Notes: generated from the sequence alone by a model not told the origin. Numbered from the stretch's first letter, positions 19,593 to 31,154 are shown. The stretch: 64,000 nt of DNA from Phymatolithon calcareum (GCA_977006965.1 OZ345361.1:1798001-1862000), one strand, 5' to 3'. Program-made: numbers and translations.

Positions 19593-21091
19593 TCATGAAA
19601 TGACACAAGATGATCCAGGAGTTGCGGATTCGTTAACACTTACTCGCACAGCCAACAAATTCGCTGAGGGTATTCCCTCAACAGATGCGAAAGATGTCAC
19701 AAGAAACTTAGTATCAGCCTTGAGGTAATAAATGACACCTGAACATAGCGGAAGCATTTTCGCAGTATCTTTCTCCAGCTCAGAGATGTATCCTTCTCCT
19801 GAGACGCATACAATTATAGACGGTGCCCTGTTTTAAAAATATGAGGCATGTTAGTCACCATCGCCAAAGACTGTACACGACCCAAAAAGGAATCTATGGT
19901 ATGACCTACATAGTGACATTGAGTTCGTGATCTCCTCCAGGAGGAATCTCGTATTTGTACAGAACAAACTCATCGACAGGCGGTACAAAAACTGTTGTGC
20001 AGTCGTCCTTTCGATTCCCTGTTGAAATCTGGAGACCGCAGGTGAATGGTATATGCAGATATGTTAGACGTGATCTGCGCAACAATAAAAGGTGAGAAAC
20101 AATGTATAGAACTTACCTCAACAGGGGAGTCGTCGTATGTCAGCAAATTGACGAACTCTTCCTTATCAGATGGGGATGAGGTAAGGCCAGCTCGTACGAC
20201 ATTGGTACTGCACGTGGAAATCTCAACTAGATCACCGTTGAGATACGAATGTGGTTCCTTGGGGTGAATGAAGACAGCGGAACCTGGTTCTAATTTGATA
20301 TGGTTGAAAAAGTAAACACAGAAACAAGTAGCATCTTCTGGGTATTGAGCATGAAGAGTAAGAAGAAGAGTATCATCCGAAGATAAAGAGCCATCAGGCA
20401 TTTTCGAAAAACGATTTACGGCGCCGTGCAAACAGGATGTGAGTTTCTCCGCAGGGCAATCCATGAACGATTCAAACAAGACTCGCAAGTCCTTGGGTCC
20501 AGCACGGCCATTCTTGACAACTTTGACAAAGTTGTCCGTGGTCAATCTGCCGACTGCGTCTGCAAACTCAGGAACGCGTGCCAATTCCGTGACAATATCT
20601 GCTGCAGAGCGAAAACCAAATAGAGCATCAACAGCAGAGAGGGCGACAGCCATTTCAGCCTTTCCCATCGAGTCAGGATAAATGTCTGGATATTTTTCGT
20701 GCAGCCGAATGGAGTCTGGAGTGTCAGGATGGACATGAATTGATTGAGGTGACGCAACGCTGACGATTTTGAACAGGAACGGGAGCCCCGATTGATGGAG
20801 ACGCTCATAATGCTCAACTTTACTCGCGTCAACTTCGATGACTTCATTGCGAATGAGTTCCAGAAGAGTGACAGAGTTATCGTATGCAATGTGGGTGGGC
20901 ATGGAAGCGTGCGTGCCTATGCATATTCCGGAGTAGCATTCCCGTCGGTTTAGCGTCGTGCCGGAATTTTGGAATAGGAGTCGGGCGGCAAGAGAGGCAG
21001 TTCCTTGTTTTCCCCATGAATGTTGCTCCACGAATGGAGACAAGGGAATGATAGGAGAGTGAACAGAACTCTCTTCAACGGATGAGATCAT
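19593..21091 (-). CDS. MPI: Mannose-6-phosphate isomerase (type I), three exons
   Basis: Interconverts fructose-6-phosphate and mannose-6-phosphate in the cytosol, feeding GDP-mannose and mannose-containing polymers. Exons (minus): 21091-20117, 20028-19910, 19827-19593; GT-AG introns of 88 and 82 bp, the second with a TGACTAAC branch site; 442 aa, normal for the family. Motifs: HSWGKQG near the N-terminus, SIHVHPD (residues 118-123), KAEMAVAL (Glu146), KEPHSYLNGDLVEI (His281) and NVVRAGLT (Arg300). Glu146 and His281 match zinc ligands and Arg300 the catalytic Arg. The first ligand position, Gln in the usual SIQAHPD, is His here. After exon 3 position 19629 the frame passes a GTAAGT; if that is a used donor, the last dozen codons would differ. 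Confidence 0.9.
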
Positions 21092-21619
21092 TGTGTGTGC
21101 GGAGATGTGGCGGGCGGCTTGAGGCTATGAGGCTTGAGGTGAGCGATATTCGAGATGGCGCGGTCATTTCCCCATGACGTAACTGTTGTGTTCGATCCAG
21201 ATGCAGAGACGATAGGGAATGCTGACACCAACTCGATCTGTGGCACCGCAATCGTCCTGCAATGACATTGTTGTTTTTTAGTACTTTCTAGGATCTCGTA
21301 TGATAACACCGCATTGCATCACCTGTTCCATTTCGATGACACAGGCCCTGCGTCCAACTCTTGCATAGACCTTGTCGTGCCCGCAGGTACTGTAGAGAAT
21401 CAACCAGCAAAGGGCATGATACCTTACCTCTTCCAAACCATGTTTGAATGGAAGTCCTTATTGTAGCAAATTGAGGCGTGAGGTTTCTGGCAGGAAAAGG
21501 GACGACGACAATGTATCATGGGGATGTCAAGTGCAGCTCTTTACGTAACCCGTGTCAAATTAAGGCTTGCTAGTCGAACAATACCTAATTGGAAGCGTCC
21601 TCGAGCACTCCTTCTCCTT
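21092..21619. other. Spacer between MPI and LSm7
   Basis: Upstream of MPI and downstream of LSm7 (both minus). Presumably the MPI promoter and LSm7 3' end. A minus frame at 21088-21309 overlaps the MPI start codon and is not taken as coding. Confidence 0.4.
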
Positions 21620-22211
21620 TCAAATTTGCTCTACATTTTGAGTGAATGGGTTTTGAATTTCTTCAATGCCCTTCAGCGGGGATATCGTCATCACCGACGT
21701 ACCTCGCGCTACGACAAGCCCGATTTTTCGCTCTTTCCCGCTGGTGCGATATGGGTCTGATGCATCTGTGTCAGAAAGATAAGCACAGATATTACAATTT
21801 CACAATACTGTTAGAACTCGCCAATACTGCAACACATTATCGTCCGAGACTCGAAATGTACGACATTCCAGTCACAATAGTTCTCGCGCCAAGCATTCTT
21901 TTCAGATTTTAGGGATATATACCTCGAAGTTCTTCTACTGCGTCGTCAAGCACAAGATTCACAAGCGGATCCCATCCCTTCAAAACTCCTCGAACTAAAG
22001 CGCCACAACATGTTTCCCACTTTCTTGTTAGTCAACCTGACGTAATGTAAAGTGCGAATTTCTGAGAACGAGAATGTAATGACTCACCTTGTCTGCCACC
22101 AGAAAACTTAACATGTACTTCCGTGTCGACGTGTTTTCCCAGGTCCAAAATAACAGTACGCGGACGTTGTCCGCGATCGGGTCCAGTTCCAGAGTTATTT
22201 CTTGAGCCCAT
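21620..22211 (-). CDS. LSM7: U6 snRNA-associated Sm-like protein LSm7, three exons
   Basis: Subunit of the LSm2-8 ring that binds the 3' end of U6 snRNA and of the LSm1-7 ring in mRNA decay. Exons (minus): 22211-22088, 21994-21923, 21765-21620; GT-AG introns of 93 and 157 bp; 113 aa. The joined product has a Gly/Arg-rich start, then TVILDLGKHVDTEVHVKFSG and GRQVRGVLKGWDPLVNLVLD (Sm1), and RKIGLVVARGTSVMTISP with EEIQNPF (Sm2 and the LSm7-specific C-terminus). Length and order match the family. The first acceptor (GCGCTTTAG) is chosen because it alone restores GRQVRGVLKGWDP; two better pyrimidine tracts upstream would break the frame. Confidence 0.93.
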
Positions 22212-22370
22212 GATCCGATTCGAATTGAAAATCTGGTCTTCGCGTCCAGCGCAAGTCGATACTGTACCAATCCCTTCTCAGCAATAAGAATAGATAGAGG
22301 TATTTGAAGGGGGGATTTTCGTGGGCTAACTTGCCAGGATGCGACCCAAATCTGAAGCAGGATTTATGAA

Positions 22371-22509
22371 ATTCCATAACTTTAGTTATGGTATTATACA
22401 GAGATGTTGAGTTATGACACCCAGGTTTCTAAAAATTTAATTCCATAACTTTAGTTATGGTATTATACAGAGATGTTGAGTTATGACACCCAGGTTTCTA
22501 AAAATTTAA
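22371..22509. repeat. Two tandem 69-bp copies of a Helitron 3' end hairpin
   Basis: 22371-22439 and 22440-22508 appear identical. Each contains the palindrome CCATAACTTTAGTTATGG (7-bp stem, 4-nt loop) followed by GTATTATACAGAGATGTTGAG. The same start, in decayed form, recurs at 55858 next to related element sequence. Because the Helitron genes lie on the minus strand, this is the 3' end of the element, where Helitrons carry a short hairpin. Confidence 0.7.
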
Positions 22510-23764
22510 TTGGACGAGATTATCGAAATGATTGGACCACAATATCGTTTTCTGCGATTTCATTGGACCTCTCAGAGATTAAAATTTGTAGATTTTGCAA
22601 CTTAAAATAATTGATAATTTTTCCTGTTCGCCAATATTTTGGCCATTGAAAAGTTGGACGTTTCAGAAATTCTGCAGATTGCCGCCTTCTTTGACACTTT
22701 CAAAGAGGCGTTTTGACCCGCCTCCTTGACCTATATTCTAAGAATATTTGCAGGTTTCGCATATTGAATTGATCTCCCACTCCACGAGCACCACCAGCTA
22801 GCCCAATAGTCGCACCATTTTCCTGTAAGAGGGAAGTTTCACCCTGTGAGAGATGTGTTCAAAATTATTTTGAACGCGGCCGGTTTCAACAAATATGATG
22901 TGTTTTCCTGTACCACGAGTCAATAGCTTTGCTGTATCATAGCCTATTGATTTAACGAACTGGAAAGTATATTTGATTTCTACTTTTCCTAACGTCAATT
23001 TGAAGAAAATTTTCCCGCAATTGAGGAATTGGTAGGTTCGTCCCTGGTCTTGTCCAAAACTTTAATATATTCAAGGTTCTTATTTCAGTAATCATGCTGA
23101 GCTGTCCACTTTGAACACCATCGAATTTTTCATAGTTTAAGTTAGCGCCAAACACGACAAGGGATAGAATCTTGCAAGCATAGTTATCTAAACTTACTTC
23201 CACAGATGGAGATTAAATATTTGGCCAGATAAAGCCGCAATATGTGAAATAGAGTTAAAAATTTGCTCTTCCAATCTTGGAGTCACATGCACAGAAAACG
23301 CGCATATTCCGAGAGAACTAGCTTATATGATATTCAGAGATTTTGAATCCGATATCTCATTCTTGAAAGTTGTATAATATATTCAATTCAAATAGCTCTA
23401 TTCCCTATTCGAAGTATCTGGTATCCCCTTCATATAAGCAGTTCCAGTTTCTCGCATATACTGTGACGATTTGCGCACTTGCTACTCATGCGAGTGGTGG
23501 TGCGATACGGTGAAAAGTTTACTGTCACGGCTATCGATTGTAATAAATTATCATAAACGATGCAGTTGGGACGTACTCCTTGTCTGAATTGCTGACGTTA
23601 AATATTTCCGACGCCATATGGCACTTGTTTTTCGCACTTCTAACGTTTGATATATCCAGTGTTAGCTGCACGTGGGTTTACTATATTTGTCTCTCGTCTA
23701 ATTATTACTATTTCTTAACTCCGCACAAGAAATTTTGAGTAAGACACCATTTATTCGTATTTGT

Positions 23765-24090
23765 CTAATTGAAAAACGGTATGTAAAATTTATAATCATT
23801 AAAATCCCATGAGGGTGAAGAGAAAACATACACATCTGACGGAGGGATTAGAGTCTGAAAGTGGTTATCGTCTGAGAAAAGTATTGGAATTTGAAATGGT
23901 ACAGCTGGGTTCTCCACAGTAATATCCGGATATGGACTGTAGACTAAAGCCGGGGACAAGGGACTAATTTTTGTATTTTGATCAAAGGCAGATTGATGTG
24001 TTCATGTTGATGAAGGACTATATGATATAATATTTTGATTTAATATAAGGGAAAGCAAGTTCATTTCATCACCAATATCAGCAGCACACG
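23765..24090 (-). pseudogene. Remnant of the Helitron protein C-terminus (OTU end)
   Basis: Encodes VYSPYPDITVENPAVPFQIP and FSDDNHFQTLIPPSD, matching VYSPYPDITLENPAVPFQIP and FSDGNHFQSLIPPSD in the full protein. NHF is the likely OTU histidine motif. Upstream, in the same frame, THQSAFDQNTKISPLSPA follows an in-frame TGA where the full protein has Arg (STRTHQ). Everything before this is deleted. Confidence 0.8.
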
Positions 24091-24472
24091 ACCGGAACGA
24101 TCTAATTTTGAAACTTGCCAAAACGACTCCTCACCCTTTTTTCCAAATATGTACCGCTGTCTCCTTCATTTCTATGGCGCCTACCAACCCATGACCCACG
24201 CTACATGCAAAGAATCGCTCCATTACAGCAGCAACATAAAACGTTCTCGATTATAACGCCTGCTTCTCCCGTCAGCCCCGTACGAATGATCATCGATCCA
24301 AAACTCCTACACCCCTAACTATCGTTCACTCAACCGTCCACTGAACACTTCATTTCCTCTGTACCGCCACACCCAACTCACGTGCACATCGTGTCCACGA
24401 ATCGAAAAATGAATCGCAATCTTGAGGTCGCTCGTCTTTGCGCGGCAGTTGCCGCTCGTGAAGGTGGAAGAC

Positions 24473-24519
24473 CTTAAATTACGGGGCTACTTTCTGAATT
24501 AGAGCCCCGACAATTTAAG
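24473..24519. repeat. Imperfect hairpin in Helitron copy A
   Basis: CTTAAATT (24473) pairs with AATTTAAG (24512) and the inner CGGGGCT (24482) with AGCCCCG (24503), separated by a one/two-base bulge, with a 14-nt loop. The matching region near 54.5 kb does not keep this stem. Confidence 0.5.
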
Positions 24520-24897
24520 TCCTTGTAGGAGTGTCAGCAGAGCCTTTTGAGTGTGAAACACACGTCGCACCTTTTGTGTGGACCTTATCAATTGCTCCAC
24601 ACAAGAATGCTATTTTGAAAACGTTTTCAAATGTTAAATTGATAGTGGCACAAATTCTCAAATTCAAATACAGCTTTTTTCCCGAAGAAATTTCCAAATT
24701 ACACATTGAAGGTGCATCATCGAGATGAACCGACGATACCTACACTTGGCTGGAACACTTCTGAATTTGAAGAGATCACTTCTGGGTGTGTCCCTCGCAT
24801 ATGGACAAGAGAAATGTCGTGTAGCATAGGTTTGCAAAGAATTATTATTATTTTGATAGGAATAATTTCGAAAGTACTAGAAAAATAACAGAATATT

Positions 24898-24950
24898 TGG
24901 TCGGAACACTTAAAAATGCTGTATATACGGCGTTCACTGTGTTCCGACCA
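24898..24950. repeat. Terminal hairpin of Helitron copy A
   Basis: TGGTCGGAACAC (24898-24909) is the exact reverse complement of GTGTTCCGACCA (24939-24950), a 12-bp stem with a 29-nt loop. The counterpart at 55443-55494 in the main element has the same left arm and a right arm with one or two changes (GCGTTCCTACCA). Confidence 0.7.
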
Positions 24951-25022
24951 CATAGACCAAATCTAAATCTGAAATTTAATAACACTAAATTAGAACCTAC
25001 CACAGCATATCGGAAAATGGAT

Positions 25023-26175
25023 TTATTTTTCGTAGTCTACAATGAGTAACACTTTGAGTTTTCAATCAACGACTACAGTTTAATTCTTCAATATGCCCTA
25101 TTCTATCCATGTAAAAACTGGGACACAGCAAAACAGAGTGGTGCCAGAATTATATTCGTTTCGATGCACTAGTAAACTAATAGCGCCAAGGCTCAGTGCA
25201 TAAGAAAACGGATATAGTACAGCTTCTAGCGGTTATTTGACGGACCTCCTCACTGAGGAGCGAGCGGAAATCTCGAAAAAATCAAGAAAGCAAATTCGAA
25301 GCAAATCACTCACGCCATCTCCGTAAAGCCTGGCTTATCTTCTGTACAAGGAGTAGCCACACTGATACCTTAAATTCGCTTCGTGCTGCGTTAGCAACCA
25401 AATTATGCTGATATCTCAAATGTACCAAAACTGCAATTCCAGGAGAAGACTATTGGCCGCGCGCGGTCGGTACATCAGAACACACTAATATCGCATTGGT
25501 AACCAGTCTCACAGAGTGCTCCAGAGTCTTTCGATATCAAAAACAGTTGTGGTATGGTTTACTCGTGGAAAAAAATCAATGGGTTGCGAGCATGTCACAT
25601 CGTATGAAATTGGTTCAAATTCGTCATCCTCTGAAGAAGACTAAGATTAGGTCAGTCAATATTGTCTAAGTCAAAGCAGAGAACGCTGTCGATGACATTC
25701 AGACAGCTTGAACCAAGCCAGCAACGGCAAAACACGGTACCTCTCAGGACTGCTTACAGTGCTCATCCCTACCAATCTTCATCACGAAATTCCTGTTTAT
25801 CGTCTTCAGTCGAGATCATATGCTCCTCAAAGGGGCACACAAACTTAGATACAACCTTCAGAAGCTCGCCCTATTCCGAGCCCTCTCGCCTAAGTCTTAC
25901 AGGGCCCTTGAGACTAACCATCGCACCGGAAACTTGATATCATCACGCCCGGTCGCCAGCCTAATACCAGCGTACGGTATAAGCGGAAAGTTCGATATCT
26001 CTTTTAGAGACGATTTTCCTCTCTGTTTTGAGAACTTCGCACTCTAAACGGAGATGTCTTATCCGAGAATCGTGGTATTAGGCTTCACTCGAAGCACGAT
26101 TGCGTGGTGACGATTTCCCCAAGTTCACATACGAAAACGTGTTTCTTGGACGTCTGCTAATCTGAGAAGAAAGGG
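25023..26175. other. Unassigned region
   Basis: Frames such as 25662-25937 (plus) are open but lack recognisable motifs. No repeat borders seen. Confidence 0.35.
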
Positions 26176-26216
26176 GCGAAAAGAGACTACAGTAGGCTAC
26201 TGTAGTCTCTTTTCGC
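26176..26216. repeat. Near-perfect 41-nt palindrome
   Basis: GCGAAAAGAGACTACAGTAG at 26176-26195 is the exact reverse complement of 26197-26216, with a single G between. No coding sequence covers it. Confidence 0.85.
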
Positions 26217-26814
26217 AGTAGCAGAGCCTATTAAGTTTGTCGAAATACACGTCCTCATGAAAAGAGTTGAGTTCAGTGTTGAGAGCGCTTTCTGGAAGAC
26301 TACCAGGCCCAAGATATATTTCCCATGTCCTTTTTCTCAAAAACAGGGATGCCAGTGGCCGAATAGCTTTGGTTATTCAGGGTGCAATCAAGTGAATTAG
26401 GCGACATATACTCTGCGCAATACCGTTGGTTACTCGGTCAAGTATCTATCGATCCCGTGAAAAACCATAGAACACACGCTTTGTCAAAGAGATTTGAAGG
26501 CGATATAACCTACAGAATGGCATTTTTAAACTGCCCTGTGGCCGCGTATTTCGGTATCAGGCGCATTACATGTGCGGATTCATCTTAGTTAGTGCTAACT
26601 CTGCAGACATTCACCATGTTCGCTTATAGTTCATAGGGGCAATCTAACTCTTCTGGCGATATTTTAGGTTTTTACCTGGCGGTTATTCGCTGGTGCCCAT
26701 ACAGAGTGTCAGCAGCATGACGCAACGAAGCTTAAGTGCCGGGTGAACAACTCATCGACAGCACTTGACACGCGCATTACTTGTCGACGTTCAGTTGCCC
26801 CAGAATGTACATTT

Positions 26815-27174
26815 TCAATCAAGAGCAGCGTCAGACGCCACATTAACCCTAAGAAAAATAAAAGGATGAGTGCAGATGTCATGATGACTACTTTTGCCAG
26901 ATTTTAAAAATTCAAGACGACAACCATTGCGTACTTCCCATGTAATAGTCTTGATAATGCCACAATATACATTTGCGACACCTCTACTGTTAGGAACTGC
27001 TTCACTAAACATGCTGACATCTATGAGCTTAGCCTGTTGATGTGCATGATATCGAGAGGCATTCATGTGCCAAATATTAAATGAACCGTATTCCCTCAAT
27101 TGAGGGAAATTTTCTGTCAAAGAGATACTAGCAATATGACCAACGTTCGAATTGCCTGTAGTTTTGACCGGCAT
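26815..27174 (-). CDS. Hypothetical 119-aa open frame
   Basis: ATG-initiated, uninterrupted, in an AT-rich region where such length is unusual. The product (VGHIASISLTENFPQLREYG..., TITWEVRNGCRLEFLKSG) has a natural-looking composition but no motif I recognise, no signal peptide and no membrane segment. It lies 1.8 kb beyond the right end of Helitron copy A. It may be one exon of a larger gene or a remnant. Confidence 0.3.
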   Translation of the reverse strand: MPVKTTGNSNVGHIASISLTENFPQLREYGSFNIWHMNASRYHAHQQAKLIDVSMFSEAVPNSRGVANVYCGIIKTITWEVRNGCRLEFLKSGKSSHHDICTHPFIFLRVNVASDAALD

Positions 27175-27619
27175 ATATTTGGTGTCAAGACACTGAATGA
27201 TTCATGGCCGCACGCCTAGCTATCATACTTTACACCTAAATCTCTCTTTTCCAGCGTATTCAGGCTGCAACGAGAAGCCGATCACCTCTAACATAAATTT
27301 ATATTACATATCAATCGATAGATCAGAGGATTCCAAGGCCATTGGCACCAGTTTCTCCTTTCTGAAATAAAAATTAAATTTGACGGTTTCTTGAATCCTG
27401 TATTTGAATATCATTTTATTCCGGCTTTTACATGGCTCTCATGCAGGATGTTTAAAAAACAGGCTTATCGAATTTTACAATAAGCTTAACGCCAACAGCA
27501 CGATATCGCCTGATTCGAATGCACGTCGTGTTCTACATCTTAACAAAACATATTTGAAGAAAAACAGAGAACAATTAAGAAAAATAAAACATATTATAAG
27601 TTTTTGAAGTTCAAATTTC

Positions 27620-28450
27620 ATAAGTGGAGAGAAATCCAGAATACACAATAACTTTTGGCACTAAACGTGTATTTACAGAAAGAGATCCTGTGTAAATCAA
27701 CTTGACAATGTGAAAATTATGGTTTTATCAGACGGTTTTTGGTCCATTATCCATGCAATAAGCAGAAGCAATTTTGAAACGAAAAATCTGACTTGTACAG
27801 AGGAATCCAGAGAACATGGACACTGTAGTGAGAAAATTTACACTTACTAAACAAAGAGCTCTCAAGAAATACTACTCAAAACGTGTAGGTGTTTTAAGTG
27901 CAAATTTGATTTATGGAGAGGAATCCAAAACACACGGAGACTTTCATTGTAAAAAATGCACTTATAGAACAAGGTCTTGTGGAAATCAACTGGTCTCTTC
28001 GAATATTGTAAAAAAATTCTTTATCTAGTTAAATATGCATAAAATAACAAGGATCAAATTTGAAGTGAAAAATCAAAGTTGTACAGAGGAATCCAGAGAA
28101 TATTAACGCCGTTGTTCGAGAATATGCACTTGTAAAAAAAGGTCACTAAAAATATGCCTTAAATAGCGTAGGTGTTTGTAGTGCAAATTGGATTTATGGA
28201 GAGGAATCCAAGACACACGGAGACATTCGTTATAAATATACAATTACAGAAAGGGTCCGGCATAAATAAACGAGACACTACCAATACTGTGAAAAACTAT
28301 GCCTCTATCAGACCATTTCTAATCGAATATCTATCTAGTAACCGGAAGTAATTTTAATGCACAAATCAGATTTTCGCAGAGAAATCCAGAGAATATAAAC
28401 GCTTGATTGAAAAAATATGCAGTTGTAGAGAGAGCTCACAAGAAATACGC
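27620..28450 (+). repeat. Dimeric repeat array with core AGAGGAATCC (left array)
   Basis: The core AGAGGAATCC occurs at 27799, 27917, 28085 and 28200, with a variant (AGAGAAATCC) at 28378 and a degenerate one near 27632. Spacings alternate (118, 168, 115, 178). Two half-unit types alternate: TTGTACAGAGGAATCCAGAG and TTTATGGAGAGGAATCCAA, so the true period is about 285-293 bp. The same units appear inverted at 42290-43740. Confidence 0.75.
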
Positions 28451-28504
28451 CTTAAAAAGGGTAAGCGTCCGATGTGTAAATTTTAGACGAGAGTACGTCT
28501 ACTA

Positions 28505-30340
28505 TTGAGCGCCAGGAAAAAGAGTAAGCTCCAGAAAAAAGCAGTGTCTGAATACAATTCAAGACTCCCGACAGCCATTGAAAAACTGATACAATGGAAG
28601 ATTAGCAGAAGGCCTACAGGAGCACTTGCGACATCGTTAACAAACCGTCGGTACACAAAGAAGTCAAGAAAGCCAAGACGATGTAAAGAGTTCTATACCA
28701 AAGAACTGGACAAGCGTTCCCTACAAAAAGGCGCAGAAAACTAACCGAGCGCACAGAGATCTAAAAAGAAATATAGAAAGATAACCAGGGCGAACAGAAG
28801 AACATTCTTTTAGAAATTCAATGAAGATATATCCGCTTCAACTCCAGCAGATTTGGCGAAAAAGATGCAAACTTTAATTGAAATAAAGAATAAAGAAGAG
28901 GATATAGACCCGGCGGAGATAACAGCTCATCTAATTGGGAGCTCCAGGACCCTCAAGGAACGGCCATAGAACCGAGGAAATTTCAAGTCATACGAGCACA
29001 AAAAAGAGATCTCAAGAGCACCCTAAGACGTGCCCCGAGTCAAAAAAGAAACTGGATCGAACGGCATTTCCTCCGCAGTGTTGCTATTCACCCCAGAGGA
29101 TACCTATAGCTTCCTGCTAGCCGCGATCACAAAAGCCAGCCAGATCGGTTGCTGGCCTGACGATTGAAATATGGCACTGTGGTTCTAATATTCAAGAAAG
29201 GCCACCAAAGCTCACCAAAAAGCTGCGGATTGATATCTCTATTATCGCACGCTCGCAAAATATTTGAATCAGCAGTGCAGAAACTGATCCAGAAGGAACA
29301 TGGATTCAACATAACCCCAAATGAGTTTCCAGCCCAGAAAAGGCACGGTAAGGGCCCTCCTCCGTTACAAAACACTGCTTTGAAGGCAGCCGTGAAACAG
29401 GGAAGGAGCACAAAAGCCGTGCTAAACTTAAAGCCAGCATTTGACCGAGCCCCAAGAGAGGAGCTTATGCGAGAAATCGACCTCAGATTCTCAGCAAATG
29501 TCGCATCGATTGCATCCTTTTCGCTGCAGAAGACTACATTCACTGTTATGAACGGCGCAGGAGGAACTCAAGGGACAAGAGAGCGCGGGGTGCCCCAAAG
29601 ATCCCCCATTAGCCCCACACTGTTCAACATCCTCATGACTACCCTGGCAGAAGGAGTCACGGCTATTAACCTCAGTGATTCTAACGCGAGCCTTCGTTTA
29701 AACATGTTTGCCGATGACCGCATACTAATGGCAAGGAACGAAGAAGAACTACACAAAATACTCCACAAATACTCTGAATGGGCACGGGTCTATCGAATGA
29801 TGTGGTCAACCCGAAAATGTTTAACCATTCTCACATGTCGAAGAATTTGAAAACCCTTCATACTGGCAAACGAGGAAGTTGAAATACAACGCACTGCAGA
29901 ACAACAGCTGACGCGAACAGCGTTCGTGAGGACAAGCTTCTGGAGCGATTTAAAGGCAAATACATAAAAGTACGGCTCATGAACAACCAAGGCATGACAA
30001 GAAGTGGATAGAGCACCGAAAAGAACATCACATTCTTCAAAATTTTTATTGGGCCAGTGTATGAGTACACTTTGCATATAATACCCGACACAATAGCTGC
30101 ATCGAAAGCAGCAGTGAAAATTCAAAAGGATATTGAAACTATACTGTTTGGGAAATAGAAAACGCGGTTTTGGAGAAGACTAATGAAACTGTGTCAAATA
30201 AATACGTGGGAATTACGCCGACAGCACCTGCTCCAGAAGTTAAGACGAAGTTTAAAGGAGATTGTGGAGAGGACCAAAGACACAGGGGCAGAGCAAGAGC
30301 TCGAAACTCTAGACTGTACACTGAAATCAAACACGGCAAC
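28505..30340 (+). pseudogene. LINE-type reverse transcriptase relic
   Basis: The best part, 29164-29850, encodes RT motifs in order: TVVLIFKKG, GLISLLSHARKIFE, LKPAFDRAPREELM (motif A), GVPQRSPISPTLFNIL (motif B) and FADDRILMA (motif C). These fit non-LTR retrotransposon RTs. Motif A normally has Asp before LxxAFD; here it is Asn (LNLKPAFDR), so a catalytic carboxylate is lost, and the start is not an ATG. Upstream frames (28505-28744) and downstream pieces (FKGKYIKVRLMN, RFWRRLMKLCQINTWELRRQ) read as the flanks of the same protein with several stops and shifts. No endonuclease domain is recognisable. The relic sits between parts of the AGAGGAATCC array. Confidence 0.75.
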
Positions 30341-30939
30341 TGACATTTAAGATATATCTGGCCTTCGGCGAGTATAGAAGCAACAAGTAGAACACCGCAC
30401 CTAGAAAATTTCGTTCGCCATTATAGTATTCCACACCAAGCAGTGAGGATGAAAGAAAGCAGATACAGAATTCTTCAAGCAAGGTTGTTTGTTGACCATT
30501 TTCCGAGAAACCACCGAAGTTAATTAAAGAAATGGGCATTCAAGGATCATAGGCAGTTGAAACACTCATAAGTATCCTGAAGAACCCTACATGCACCCCG
30601 GGAGAAGAGATTGACGTGAATAGAGCCATTGACGTGATTCTATGTAATTCCGATTAAGGGCGTTGCATATTTTCAATACGCTTAGAATATGCCTAGAAAG
30701 GTACCGACTTCCCTTCACTTGGGACACAACATGGTGGAGAATTGAGATAGGATTACTTTGAATCCTGAGTTTTCACGTCCGCTATTCTGGTGGGCGTTTC
30801 GTGAGCTGCACAAAAGATAGGTAGCATCAGAGGAAGCCTTACCCATATCTTCGAAAGTCTGTGGGGCTTTTAAATAAACTTGCATTATAAAAAAACATGG
30901 TACCTTGTCAATAAATCTATTTAATTACGACGCCTAGAT

Positions 30940-31154
30940 TTAATTTGTGGAGCGGAATCAAAAACACAGGGAGACCTTCGTTATAAAACATACATTTATA
31001 GAAAAAGATACTATGAAAATAATCTGAACACTTCGAATATTGTGATAATTATTCTTTTATTAGACGATTTCTTGTTAAATATCTCGCCAATAAACAGAAG
31101 CAATTTTAAAACAAAAAATCAAATTTGTACAGAGGAATCCAGAGAATATGGACA
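30940..31154 (+). repeat. Second part of the left AGAGGAATCC array
   Basis: A GTGGAGCGGAATC variant near 30950 and AGAGGAATCCAGAG at about 31131, in the same orientation and with the same half-unit alternation as 27620-28450. It continues the array on the far side of the LINE relic. Confidence 0.6.

Larger units (their letters stand above)
22371..25022 (-). mobile_element. Helitron relic, copy A (internally deleted)
   Basis: From about 22584 to 24087 it is collinear with 31391-32905 of the full element: 3' flank plus the C-terminal end of its protein. It then jumps at about 24092 to sequence matching 54040 onward, the other end of the full element, including the TTTGGTCGGAACACTTAAAA hairpin at 24898. 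Similarity fades near 25020 (AGCATATCGGAAAATGG against TTTTCAGCAAAATGG at 55563). So this copy keeps both ends and has lost the helicase gene between them. Confidence 0.75.

Noticed and set aside
20046-20681. Plus-strand frames within MPI
   Set aside because: Antisense shadows of a gene with a full family match on the minus strand.
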